Shown piece after piece: positions 18,881 through 31,200 of a DNA stretch of 64,000 nucleotides; the stretch's first letter is position 1; each line of letters starts with the position of its first letter. The translations under genes were made by a program, and so were the position numbers. The notes beneath the pieces are model-generated. The model had not been told where the DNA came from and made no database searches. It saw nothing but the letters and a program-made list of their open reading frames with translations. The DNA comes from Rhypophila decipiens (lineage: Eukaryota > Ascomycota > Sordariomycetes > Sordariales > Naviculisporaceae), in NCBI GenBank assembly GCA_033297075.1, contig MU858064.1, positions 1-64,000 of the forward strand, written 5' to 3'.

Positions 18881-19440
18881 GACAAGCGCCTGATCTAGGT
18901 GGGGGATCGACCCGACGACTCATACAACAGAGAGGTACGTTTTCAGCTGCTACATACACCATTTGGGCAGGCAAGAAAGAAAAGTGCTAACACCTTGTCT
19001 GACCTCGCAGAGTTGGTTCGTGGACGACCACCAGGAGAGATCGTTTGTGTTTTCAACAGTGATACCAGCAGCCTGCCACCAGAAATCCTCGATACTTGTC
19101 GCTCTTCCGGAGCGAACTGAGGGACCTAAAAAGCAGCGGGTTGAGGACGAGGGGCAAACATCGCAAGGAGCCGAGGCCAGCAACGATAAGCGTCTTATCG
19201 AGGCGAGCAACGACAAGCGCCTGATCGAGGTGGCCTGGCCAGACAACTCCTGGGATAGTCGCAGCCGAGTTTGTCGAGGACGAGGGGCAAACATCGCAAG
19301 AAGTCGAGGACAGCAGTGGCTGCAGTCGGTGCAGCGGCTTGCCCAGGGTTAGGGTTGGGGGTGCATGTCGGCCAGCAACGACAAGCGCCTGATCGAGGTG
19401 GCCCGGTCAGACAACTCTTGGGCGGGTCGGAGTCGGCGGA
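18881..19440 (+). other. Coding-like repeated segment with one intron-like sequence
   Basis: A textbook intron signature is present: donor GTACGT at about 18937, branch GCTAAC at about 18987 and acceptor CGCAG ending at about 19010. Downstream, a frame to 19352 encodes a repeated peptide with core SNDKRLIEVA followed by DNSW. The nucleotide unit AGCAACGACAAGCGCCTGAT recurs at about 19203 and 19375, with variants at about 18881 and 19179. GACGAGGGGCAAACATCGCA occurs twice (about 19145 and 19280). I cannot find a credible start codon for the whole, so this is either a gene remnant or a gene with further exons. No family recognised. Confidence 0.3.
19345..19356. repeat. Telomere-like 12-mer AGGGTTAGGGTT (2 of 4)
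   Basis: Reverse complement of the motif at 6421; lies within the repeated segment at 18.9-19.4 kb. Confidence 0.7.
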
Positions 19441-22310
19441 CACAAATAGATCTCGGCAAGCTAGCCTCGTCCATGGGACCCGGCACAATTTACCTGCACC
19501 CTTGTGATGCTTCTCGCCAAGGCAAGTCACTCCCATATTCCTCTTGACAGTTAAGAGAAGGAGACACAGTTTGGGTCTATTGGATCGACCTACCCGGGCG
19601 TCTTCGCATTTACAAGGGGTCCAGAAGTTTAACGCTTTGCTAACTTGCCAAGTAGAGAAGGCCGCTGTCAGACGAGATACCGAGTTCAAATTTAACCAAC
19701 AAATCACCGAAGACCGCTTTGTTACCGAATCGGACCTTCGAGCTCAAATATCGAAATCGTGACGAGATACATATAACACGAGCAGAGAAGATGGCCAACA
19801 GTGATGAGAGAGGGATCGGCCCCGAAATACTGATACAAACTTATTCTGGTCTTTTCCTATACGGACCAGGATGCGTGTTGTACCTACAATTGAACAGGAG
19901 TCCAGTCGAATATCATGGAGATTGATTACCTGCGTGTGTTTTAAGATGACGCGACAGTAATAAATTTCTTGCTATAGGGCTCTCGTGTTTCTCCCGGCAC
20001 CCTCATTTGGTTGGAGACGTCGCTTTTTTACATCATGGGACGATAATCTTGTATTCTTCGAATTCGAATACCCTCCGACGCCACCTCGAGTCCGGCCTTT
20101 ACACATCCACGGCGCACTCGTTGTTGCATGATCGGCGGCCAGTTTGGAAAAATCACTGCTGCCACCTCCGACAAGTTGTTGTGGCTCAGGCATTCACCGG
20201 CGGCGCTGGTCTGGATCCAGGATTGCCGCTTTTTTCCGCCCTCCTCGGCCTTGTGCGAGTCGTCTTGAAGAAATATGACTGGAAGAATCCCGCTACGAGT
20301 TTCCAATATACCTTGCTCCTTTCTTCGAAAACACGAATCACTCTACTGGTGCTCTATCGGTATCTCTTCTGCAGTGCCACGATCAGCCTTACCACAAAGC
20401 ACTTCTGAGTTGTGGTATCGCCCATGGCATCGCTGGCGTTGGGAATGATCAATGAATGGGCTAGGCTGTGCAAGTCTCTGCTTCATTCTAGCACCAGCAT
20501 TACTACAAGCGGGCTTCCTGTGGGAGAATGTACGCTGGAAAAGTCTTGCTCGCCATCCCCGACGCCCGACATGCCTCCAGGCACTGGGATGACCTTGTGC
20601 ACCCACGCTCTCACTTATCCACCGACGTGAGCGCAGTCGGTCAGAGCAGCCGGAGCTGGCAACGGCGCGCAGCCTGCTGGGGACCGCCGCCGCACCTACC
20701 TCAACACCCGCTTTAGATGCCACGAATATTACGTTTGCTGTACCCTCCAATTGCGCCTCTGGCCCCAGCTTCGACACCCTATTTGTGTCCCTCACTGGGG
20801 AGTCACATTTTGGCCCCCAATGACGATCCACTTAGTCACGCTCTCACTTCAAGCGACGCCACCTACTCGTCTGTCCCGCTTTTACTGCTGGAACGCGATC
20901 TGCAGTCTTTGACTGAGAGGCCCAGCAAGCGAAGGACCAGTTTAGAGTCGGGACATCCTGAATGGTTCACGGTTGGCACTCGGTTGCGCGGACAAGGCTG
21001 CAGCCTCGTTTTTCAAACCACACAACAAGTCGGCGCCCGATGTAACGTCACCAGTCATTTCTTTTGGAAATCTCCTAACCTGAAAGGCACACGCGAGACG
21101 AGGATTTACCAATTCCGACCAAGTGATGGGATTTCTATCGACACGAGAGCCCGACAGTTCAACTGGCCGTTGCTGCAACCCGACCTTCGTATGGTCATTT
21201 TGCGCTGGTACTACGTTTCTAGGCGTTGTAAGGGCTGGTCTTTGGGCCCGAGATGTTTGGGATGGCGGCTTGGGCCTCGCTTCCCATATGTGATCTGGAG
21301 GTCCATTCGAACTGGATGCGCCAGCCGATGGGAAGACTCGCTTTAAACTTTGATACTTTTGTGGGACCAATTCTCCTTGCGCGACAGACTTCTGTTTCAT
21401 TGCCGGCTGCGTAGCAGAGAGCGCCAAGCAAGTGGCAGGTTGCTTTGTTGGGAGTAAGGAGCTGGCTTGTGATCTGGATTTTCTGTTAGCGAGAGTCTAG
21501 GAACCAGTGGGACCAGATGCTCGAATACATGCCCATTCTGCGACAACCAGTCCAGTCAACGTCCCTACAAGCCTCTAGCCCGACGATTCATTCTCGGCAA
21601 TGCCCAACCATGGACGCCGAATCATCAGTTGGCAAAACAGGGATACGTGCCCGTGTCGATTTCGGGAGAAGGGGTCTCGAGAACTTATCAAGTCCCTTGA
21701 CGTCCCAACTTCATCGCAAAAGTCTCACATATCGCAACACCGATGTACCGGCAGTGGTTGCTGGAAGCTGATCAACGATTACATTTCCAGCAAATGTCGT
21801 AGCCCGGGTTCCGAACAAGCCAAGTTTTTGGAAGTTGAGGCACATCAACTGCACACAATCCAATCCAAAGAGGCCGAAAATACTGTCAACCCAGCTCAAC
21901 CTAGCCATACTACTTATTTGACTTGCACTACTCGGATTACTGGAGCTGGTGGAGCCGCCATACAGAACCCTAACCCTGGCCGACTTTGACCCTCCTGAAA
22001 CTATTCCTCAAGTCGATTTGTCCTGTATTAGTTCAATCTAAGCCAAAAGGGGGTTCAAATTGGCTTGGCCTGGCTGCTCAAGCAGCTGAGCCAAACTTGG
22101 TCGATCCCAAGGACAGCAACCAGCCTCGTCGACGTCCCATCATCGACAATACCCAACCTTCCACTTCACACCAGCAGCCCTGCCCTGGTTCTTTCTTCGT
22201 GTTGAGAAATTCGTGTGAACTTTAATATTTAGGAACTTTACTTTCCCAGAGTGGTGCACTGGGCGTACTGGCTTTAACGTTGTGGATTTTGTCGCTTCAA
22301 TTGCGCAGCC
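19441..22310. other. Decayed region, no gene recognised
   Basis: About 2.9 kb with only short frames on both strands and no recognisable domain. The telomere-like 12-mer AACCCTAACCCT lies at 21966-21977. It may be relic coding DNA, since base composition is similar to the neighbouring genes. Confidence 0.4.
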
Positions 22311-22842
22311 ATGATGATTTCTCCAAGACTCACAGTAGCAGCCCAAGGAACAATGCAGAACCAACGACCATTACCATCATCGAGGGGCAGTGCCCAATCG
22401 ACAATGCAGAACCGACGACCATTGCCATCATCGAGGGGCAGTGAACAATCCAACGCTTACCGAATTCTGCTTCGGTATGATAGGAAGAGTCGACAGGGGA
22501 CGATCAATTGTCCAAAGGGACGCCGGCCTTACCCTCCTCCCGGTCGCCGGCGTGGAGCTGCTGGGCGCTGAGCCAAGCTCAGACTCGTCAGAGGACGAGA
22601 TGAATTATAAGGAGCTGATGGAGCAAAGTTCCCAGGTAGGGGGATGTTTGACGCTTCCAATGCAGGTGGCCGGAGGATGGCTCTGTCGTCGAGGATATGA
22701 GAACAGCATCGATGCGAATCCAGTCCACTGTGGCATCTTAAAAGCCAGAAGGCTGGCGACGCGCTCAAATTGCGGGGAGTTCCTAAAGCTCGTGAGAGGG
22801 AGGAAACGGGTCCGCAAGGGCTCGCCAGAGTCTTGTGGTTGA
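22311..22842 (+). other. Possible gene remnant around the 51-bp repeats
   Basis: Two overlapping plus-strand frames look coding-like. One begins at 22311 and carries the repeated TMQN peptide. The other continues to 22842 and includes an acidic Ser/Asp/Glu segment (SSDSSEDEM) typical of disordered nuclear proteins. Neither alone makes a convincing protein and no family is recognised. Confidence 0.25.
22349..22450. repeat. Two 51-bp tandem units
   Basis: Units 22349-22399 and 22400-22450 share ACAATGCAGAACC and CATCATCGAGGGGCAGTG, with about four mismatches. In the frame starting at ATG 22311 they encode a repeated peptide with core TMQN.RPLPSSRGS. Confidence 0.8.
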
Positions 22843-22859
22843 AGACGCAGTTCTAGATA

Positions 22860-23739
22860 AGTTGTGATGTTTTCCATGTAGGAATAGACCAAAGGAATGA
22901 AGATTCTTTCAAAGTATGATCTTGCGCACACTGCCTGACCAGTCGATTGAATTAGCAAACAGCTTCATGGTCGAGCTTGAATACCAGCATCTTCCCTCCT
23001 CATAACGCTGCAATAGTTGATTATATCTAGTTATCTGCCCTTTCCAAACACGTGCTTCAATCCTGTCACTTGTGACGACTTCGAGAGTATGAACTCGATT
23101 TACTCTGATGCCCTTTTGAACAGCACATCGATTATTCCTGGACTGGGAGATGTAGTTTTACCTAACGTTTCACAGGGCAACAGTGATATCTACCGGCTAA
23201 TCTATCAAGTTGTGTGTCCTTGATTTGGCCCTGTACTGTTCGAAACTGCTGAATGCTTACGTGTATGTGTGGACTCGATGAATACCCTTCAGGAAGAATT
23301 CGCTTACCGCTAGGTAACAATGAGAAGCAAGGCAATGGGACGGCAGCGCATCTGAACAAGCTAGGGCATGATCCAATCAGCGTCCGTGGTTTCGGGACTC
23401 CACAGCTTCAGGTCCCGTCTTCCTGCCCTAGTTGGGGGCGAGCTCTGCCCTGGCGCCATCGGTGTGCCCCGTGCTTCTTTCCCTAAGCAAGTTGCCCCTC
23501 GCCTGATCATTTGGTTGCTTGAAATTCTCTTCCTCTCCAATTCTTCCGAATTCTCTCCAACCACCGCTCACAATCTGCGAGATCTACTCTTCCAGAAACG
23601 CGAGCATACCATCGTGCCTTGACCCGACTGCAATAACATCTTCTGTCTTTCAATTCTTCCAGCAACCATACCTGCGTCTCTTTATCTTACCAGCGTCTCC
23701 TTTTCCTGATCCCCCAACATACCGCCATCCCTCTTAATC
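22860..23739. other. Upstream region of the double F-box gene
   Basis: No gene seen. The last ~200 bp are pyrimidine-rich (CTTTCAATTCTTCC, CTCTTTATCTTACC), like a fungal promoter/leader. Confidence 0.4.
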
Positions 23740-25533
23740 ATGTCGCAAGCAACTATTCAAGGCCAACTCGGGTTGATGACTATCCCCGTCGACATCCTAT
23801 ACGAAATCACATCCCACCTAGACTATGGCGACGCTTTCCAGCTGGCCGGGGCCTCCTCAGGCCTGCGCGGTGCTCTCCACCCACTCCTGACCTCGCCAGA
23901 TGCAAGTTTCCCCCTTTCGGTCGAAGCCAAGCAGACAGCTCTCCGCTGTGCCGAGAAAATCTCCAAGCAGCACATCCGCAACTTGGCCTGCTTCACGTGC
24001 ATGCGGATGCTCCCCCGCGAGGCATTCTCGGCTTCCAACCGACGTGGCGACAGGGGCAAGGGAGTGCTGGCCTGTGACCCCCCATCCGCAGACATGGGAT
24101 CTGTTCCAGACATGGAGTCCGAGGGGCGGCACTGGTATTGGCGCGCTTCAGATAGGTTCTACCGAGAAGAGCACGCCTACTGGGCAAAAAGATTCTGCTG
24201 GGACTGCGGAATCAAACACCTCAAGTTCCCGCACATGCAAGGTGTTCGACGCTACCCCAAGAAGCGACGCAGCCGCCAAGACAGAAAGCAAGACCCGCAG
24301 GATCCAATCATGGTCGCCCGAGTCGCAAGAGAGCGTGCTCAAGAGGTGTGGTATCTCTGCCATCAGTGCGGCCAGATGAAGACCAAAGAGAACATGTGTC
24401 TTCCTGTTCCCTGGGCCCAGCTGGAGGAAGGCGAGCGACAAGAGAGAAAGGCAAGAGGCCATCCCAAGATGCTATGCTCAGGCATCTTTGACGACGACCT
24501 GCATAAGCACGACTATTGCCACCAGTCGACCGGTTCTTCAAGGCCCCGCTCAGCCATCTCCCGTCTGGAACTTCTCCCAGAAGTCATCCAGTACCGCATA
24601 TTCGGCCACCTCCCGTACAGGGATAAGATCATGCTCTCACAGACCTCGCGCCACTTCGCCGCCGCTGTACAGCCCTCCTCGTCCATCTACTACCCTTTCT
24701 CACTTAACGAGAAATATGACTTCATCCGCCGATGCGAAGAGACCAAGCGAAAACTAGAAACCGAGCACCGACAGGATGATTTGGCCTGCTACGGCTGTTT
24801 CCGGATGCGCCCCGAGGCCAAGTTCTGCTTCGATCAGCTTCGCCAAACAGTGTGGGGTTACCGAAATATCCCTCGGTTTAATGCTTATAGCACAGGATTT
24901 AGGCGAGTGCCACCATGGTGGGATCAGCCTCGTGATTCTTGGCGACCTCGTAATTCTCCTCGCCAAGACGAGGAGGGGGATTCTAGCCAAGACGAGGAGG
25001 GGGATTCTAGCCAAGACGAGGAGTGGGATGGGAGTCCGGATCGCGTTCGGAAGAGGCGATGTAATTCCTGCTTGGCCAAGATGTTTTACCTTGGTCTTTT
25101 GAAAGAACGGCCGACGGCCTATCGCTTTGGGGGCCTCGTCAGGAATGCGAATCGGCAGGAGAGGACATGGCAGGAGGATGAAGAGGCTATGAAGAGGCTG
25201 TTCTTGTTTGGTTTGCAGGAGCTGTGCAAACAACGCCATTGTCGGCGGGAGGGGGTTGCGGGCCAGATGGTTTCACGGGAAGTGATGAGTTATTCACGTA
25301 AGGCTTGGGGTTTGGCTTTTTATCACACATATTCTACTACAGATGAGAGCCTGAGCGGGATCAAGGGGTTTGAATGTTGGGGTTGTGTTCACCGGGTCGA
25401 ACGCGGGGTGTGGATTGCAAAGGAGCTCGAGCGCCTGAGACCAAAGACTCGTCCACGTGATTCGCATGGCCCGGATGACGAGTACGAGCCTGATGATGAT
25501 GATGAGGACATGTACTCGTCGGGGTCGGATTAG
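23740..25533 (+). CDS. Protein with two F-box/Cys-pair modules (597 aa)
   Basis: An intact single-exon gene starting at ATG 23740. The protein repeats one architecture twice. Module 1 has an F-box-like helix (LMTIPVDILYEITSHL, residues ~12-27), then CFTCMRM, CWDCG and CHQCGQ. Module 2 has an F-box-like helix (LLPEVIQYRIFGHL, ~277-290), then CYGCFRM, CNSCLAK and CWGC. The CxxC pairs suggest zinc binding after each F-box. A 24-bp in-frame repeat (about 24970-25030) encodes an acidic QDEEGDSS run, and the C-terminus is an Asp-rich tail. It lacks the DWFAEY-type blocks and so belongs to a different F-box family from genes A-D. Role inferred: SCF adaptor of unknown target; a non-SCF role is possible. 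Confidence 0.78.
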   Translation: MSQATIQGQLGLMTIPVDILYEITSHLDYGDAFQLAGASSGLRGALHPLLTSPDASFPLSVEAKQTALRCAEKISKQHIRNLACFTCMRMLPREAFSASNRRGDRGKGVLACDPPSADMGSVPDMESEGRHWYWRASDRFYREEHAYWAKRFCWDCGIKHLKFPHMQGVRRYPKKRRSRQDRKQDPQDPIMVARVARERAQEVWYLCHQCGQMKTKENMCLPVPWAQLEEGERQERKARGHPKMLCSGIFDDDLHKHDYCHQSTGSSRPRSAISRLELLPEVIQYRIFGHLPYRDKIMLSQTSRHFAAAVQPSSSIYYPFSLNEKYDFIRRCEETKRKLETEHRQDDLACYGCFRMRPEAKFCFDQLRQTVWGYRNIPRFNAYSTGFRRVPPWWDQPRDSWRPRNSPRQDEEGDSSQDEEGDSSQDEEWDGSPDRVRKRRCNSCLAKMFYLGLLKERPTAYRFGGLVRNANRQERTWQEDEEAMKRLFLFGLQELCKQRHCRREGVAGQMVSREVMSYSRKAWGLAFYHTYSTTDESLSGIKGFECWGCVHRVERGVWIAKELERLRPKTRPRDSHGPDDEYEPDDDDEDMYSSGSD

Positions 25534-26236
<703 letters not shown>

Positions 26237-26519
26237 TAGTGGCTGGAAAAGAAAAGTCAAAACAACAGTGGCGCTGGACACAAACGCCAGGAGAAAGTAT
26301 AATACAAAAACTAATATGTCACCGCCGAATTTAACTTCACCTTGGCGAGCGTTGGACCGCCCAGCCCTTGCACCGGCAGGAGGATGAGTGTGGCCGGGTC
26401 GGCTGCGGATTGTCTCTATCTGGCGGGTTCTTGGCTGTCTTGACGCGACTACCAGGGGTGGTTGGTGGCCAGGCGTGATGGTGGCATCAATCAACACCAG
26501 CGAATGGGCAGCTCACACA

Positions 26520-26883
26520 TGTCTCCCGAGACAGTATTCAGTTCAAGGAGTCGTCTGGGGGGCTAACCACTGAACCACACGGCCAAAAGATGACACGCAC
26601 ATCACCGAAAGGCGTGCTCGGCTCAGTGGTATATGGATGGATGGATGGCTCCGCCCAACATTGGAGATGTCTCCCGAGACAGTACACGACTTGTTCCAAA
26701 GCGCTGTGTGGTGGGCTGGTGGGGATTATTAAAGTGGGTGTTTTTACGCGTTAAAACACCCCCTTGCTGTACAACTGCCCAGCAGTTGTCCGAACCCTAA
26801 CCCTAGAGGGGGGGATGTGAGAGCAGTAAAAGGGGGATGTGCGAGTAGGAATGCTCTGCTCTTTTTCAGTTCAAGGAGTCGTC
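26520..26883. repeat. Short interspersed direct repeats and a palindrome
   Basis: The palindrome TGTCTCCCGAGACA occurs at 26520-26533 and 26668-26681. CAGTTCAAGGAGTCGTC occurs at 26539-26555 and 26867-26883. ATGGATGGATGG-type microsatellite sequence lies at about 26635-26650. The telomere-like 12-mer AACCCTAACCCT lies at 26793-26804. Confidence 0.65.
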
Positions 26884-28101
26884 ATACGGAAACTGTGATC
26901 CGCAAATCAATGCGCAGTGACGGCTCAACGAACGATGCAGAGGCCAAGTCTGACGATTCCCCCGCCATTCCCAGACTATAAGCCGACTTCAGCTCCCAGA
27001 GGCGGCCGGAGGGTAGGGCTTGGCTGCGGATCATCCATTGTGGCATCTTTGACGCTTTTATGGTCTCGAGCTCATGGGCGATGCTGTTGCTCGCGAGCTT
27101 CTACGACAACAGGGTACCAAGGCCCAGGTTGCCATCAAGCAGCTTTGAGAGGGCATGAGCGGACGGGTCTGGGTCGGATTGTGCTGTAGGCGGCGATGAT
27201 CACACCGCGGAGACGGGAGAAGGTTGGTAAGAGGTTGAGCCTTGATACTATACCGGATATCAGAAAGAGTCCTTGAAAGGCCCCTTCACCTCGCCCATGC
27301 ATCAGAGAGAAGAGCTTGGGTTGGCAGCAGCAGCATTTAGGTTTATTGGGTGTCGATACTATTGTAGCTACATCTTCAAAGTAGACAAAAGAGTGGACAG
27401 CCGCTTCTAACAAATTTCGTGATTCTTGAATCTTGACACAATGCTTTGAGTACTGCGAGTAACGAACTTGGTGACACCATGTGCAAACTAGCATGGAGAG
27501 CTCTCAAGATAGCCATGACTCTCATACCAAGAGTCTTGCCTTGTATACGGTCAAGAGAACTGAAATCAGTTGCAGAGATTCCCAAGAGGATGATGGTTCC
27601 TTTTCAATGTATTCAAAATTAGAGACAAACGGGACAAGTCTGTACATGGAGGCTATTGGGTCAGCATCATCATGGACAAATACAACAGAACAGTACTCGG
27701 TAATCTTGGCATCGAAATGAATGTCAGCCACAAGCATGAAAGAGTACATTGATATGCAGTTGCTACTGTTAGTTTACACACAGGCTTTCATACCCAGTCC
27801 AGTCCCCATTTTTCCATGTTTTAGCAGACTGAGATCCAAACTTATTATCCCATCACCCATGAGCTTGATGATCCAAAGACTAACATACAGACATACCGCA
27901 GAGAAGAATAATACAATCAACCACATACGCTGCAATCAGTCTCCCAGGCATGATACTCGCATTTTCTTTTCCTACCTTGTATCCAAAATATCCCAACATA
28001 CCCAAAATCTCTCCAACCTTCTAGAACCAGAGCAGCGTCCTACCAACATTGTGCCAATTCCACATCACAACCAGTCCAAAAAGAAAAACAAAAAAAAAAA
28101 G
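26884..28101. other. Gene-free region before the transcription factor
   Basis: No supportable gene. A short coding-like frame ends at about 27147 without a recognised family. The right end is the 3' flank of the minus-strand transcription factor. Confidence 0.4.
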
Positions 28102-28252
28102 CTAAAAGACTATATCCCTCATGACAGAATAAACACCAACCCCACCACTCCCATTCGAAGCAGGACTAGCCACGCCGACCGACGAAGACGATCCGCCTCC
28201 TCCTCCTCCTCCATCGGCGGGACTCATACCCGCCGCAGCAGTACCAAGTCCA

Positions 28253-28289
<37 letters not shown>

Positions 28290-31200
28290 CTCCAGGTCCA
28301 GGTCCAGGGGTAGATGTGTGACTACCTCGTCCAACCATATCCGCACCTTGACCTGCTCCAGTAGTAGAATGGAATATCTGACTCCGCTGTAAAGTCTGCA
28401 GACTGGGCAAGACATCGATGCCCGTAAAGCCCTCGTATATCCTCGACATTTCGGATTGTAACCTCATCCCGTTGCTTAGATCTTCGTTGTTGTTGCTGTT
28501 GCTGTTGTTTGTGATCCACTGGGTAGACGTCTGCTGTAGTTGTTGTTGCTGGGAGTTGTTGCCCATCGAAGCGGGAGACGGCGTCGAGACACTCGACCCC
28601 GACATCCCATCCTGCTGGTGTTGGTGCTGGTGCTGATATCCCACATTCGTGTTCACCCTACCATCACCATGATACCCAGCAGCACCAGTAAGCGAAAACC
28701 CCCCGGTCCCCAACCCGCCAACCCCAGTCCCAATCGCACTCATACCAGGCGGTAAAGCCGGACTCGTCGAGTACACACCTCCGCCCGTCATGCTCGTCGT
28801 CGTCGTCGCATAGCTCCCCTGCCGGGCCTGCCCCCCACCACCAGTCCTAAAACTCCGTCCTCCCCTATCCTCCTCCAGCCCCAACCGAGGCGCATAAGCC
28901 TTCAGACTCCTAATCGTCTTCCAAAGCCTCTGCGAGACCCAGCTCTTGCTCGACATGCCCTTGACCAAATCAAGCGCCATATAAAACTCGCCCCGACAAT
29001 CAGCACTAAACGTCAACGGCGCATGCGTGCTCGCTAGAAACAAGACCGAGATCGCACTCGTCAGAAACTGATGATAAAACGTCTGAATTCGATGGTAGAT
29101 ACTCGTCGTCTTGTGCAGCTGCGCTAAATAGCGTATCGTTTCTTTGGCAAATCCAACTGTCTTCTGCGCGAGGTACATGTTCTCTGCTATGCTGCTTGCA
29201 GAGTGGAGCACAGGGGTGTGAAGCCATGTGCGGATTTGGTTTAGTCGTAGTCGGGTCCAGACTTGCAGCCGTTGGAGGTCGTAGTTTGGGCCCGAGGGCA
29301 TGGGGATTTGTTCCGGGTCGAGGGAGGGCACTTTTATGCTCTCGGGCACCGTCTCGTACCAGTCTAGGATTTCTCGGTCGAGGGCTTCGACGTCGTGCGG
29401 TTTGAGGTCGCGGATTAGAGCTGGCTCAAAGTAGTCGACTAGTTTCCATATCTTTGCGCCGAGTCTGGAGTAGGATATCATTGCTACTAGGTAGGGGTAG
29501 TCATCCTGCCAGCATCACTCATTAGCATAACTTGCCTTAGGAGCAATGGGAAAAAAGGGGGGAAACCCACAGGCATAGGCAAACCAGGGTCAATCTTGTC
29601 ATCGTGGCAAACAAACGGCAGTCCTGTCCCAAACCCCCATCTCCGATCAAGCACGTACGCCGACCAAAACGTATTCACCGCGTTCCTCCGGTCTTGCGCA
29701 TCCGGTATCCTTTCCAACCCCTCTCTTCGATGCAAGCCCAGCTCAAAACACAACCGTGCAACATGCCCCATAACCCGCCACGCCAAGATCTCTTCATTCC
29801 CCAGGAACCTATACCCCGCCACGAGCGCGAGAAACGGCAGCTTGGTAACATCCGCCGGGTCGCTCATGAGCATCTTGTCCACGATGGGCTGGATGCTATC
29901 ATACAGCTGTTCAGCTCGTGTACTCTTGCCATGCTCCATGACTGTCAAAGCACAACACATGACGATCTTGAGGATCAGCGTGGTATGGTCTGATATGCCC
30001 CCATCCTGCCCACCATTCTGGGGAGAGGCGAGACTATGGCGCTTGGCGCTTTCCATCCACGACGAGAGTTTCTTGGCGTGCTCGATGATGTACTCAATCT
30101 TGATGACGGGGTACATGATTCCTACTTCTTCTTCGTGGAACTGGCAGAGCTGGATCATCTCGTCACGGGTAAATGTCCAGAGGGGATCTGGCGTCGTCGG
30201 GCTGTTGGTCATGGTTGTGGTGGAGGATGATCTTCCGCCGAGAGGCTGGATGGACGGAGAAGCCTGGGGGGTCGGCTCGTTGTTGTTGTTGCCGTTGTCG
30301 CCTTCGGAGCCGTCGTTGCCGGTGTAGCCCATGTTGTGGAGGGTGTTCTTGGCCACGTCGACGGTGAAGGCTATGCTGGTCGGGCCGCTGAAGGAGGGAG
30401 GGACTCGGAGGGTGGTGACTGGTTTGGGCAAGGGAGGAATGGACGGGACAGAGAGAGTGGGAGTGCTGGCTGCCGATGATGATGAGGGCAGGGGCAGGAT
30501 GGGGGCGAGGCGGACCGTCTCCTGGCGCAGGGCGTTGAGGCTGTTGAAGAGGGCGTCGACCTGCTCCTGGAGTCGGCCGACCTGGTCGTTCATCTGCCTG
30601 TACTCATCCGAGTCCTTGAAGTTGTTGGTGCAGCAGTTGGGCGCGTAGAGACATTGCAGGTTGAGGTGGCCACATCGCTGGCAGGGCGTCTGGCCGTTGC
30701 ACTTGATCTTGCGTCGCTTGCACTCATTGCTGGTTTGGTTTTAAAGTCAGTCATCTGCATGTCATCCGCCAAGAAGGAAAAAGGGGTAATTACCAGGCAA
30801 TGGAAATGTACTGTCATGACAGCAAAGGTTAGCTTTACAACTTTTTAGAGGAGTAGCATTTAAACATACTCTATTTCGCTTTGCCCTCTGCTGCTTGCTG
30901 CCGCTGCTGCTGCCCGGGGCGCCGTCCTGGTCATCGCTAAGGGCCGCCTCGCTTGCCTGCCTCTTGGACGTCGTTGGCTTCACTGTCGCAGCGTTATTAT
31001 TGGGCAACGAGGAGCTAATAGAAGCCCTGCCACTACTGGAAGATGCCAAGCCCTGGTTAGTATAATGGGGGGCATGTTGGCTGTGGTGGCTGTGGTGTTG
31101 TTGTTGTTGGTAGTGGTGGGGAGGAGGAGGTGAGATGGGCGACATGGAGTCGTGTGCGGAATTGTCGCCGTAGGGGGCGGAAAGGACGCTGGCAGACGCA

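Noticed and set aside
26560..26590. tRNA-like 5' part on the minus strand (GGCCGTGTGGTTCAGTGGTTAG)
   Set aside because: No matching acceptor 3' half, anticodon arm or T-arm follows; kept only as a hint in the 26.5-26.9 kb repeat finding.
28251..28283. Possible short CRISPR-like repeat
   Set aside because: A simple trinucleotide run inside a eukaryotic coding exon.
27721..28392. Plus-strand frame of 223 codons
   Set aside because: Its second half is antisense to the transcription factor's low-complexity C-terminus (Leu/Ser runs from the CAG repeat); no independent support.
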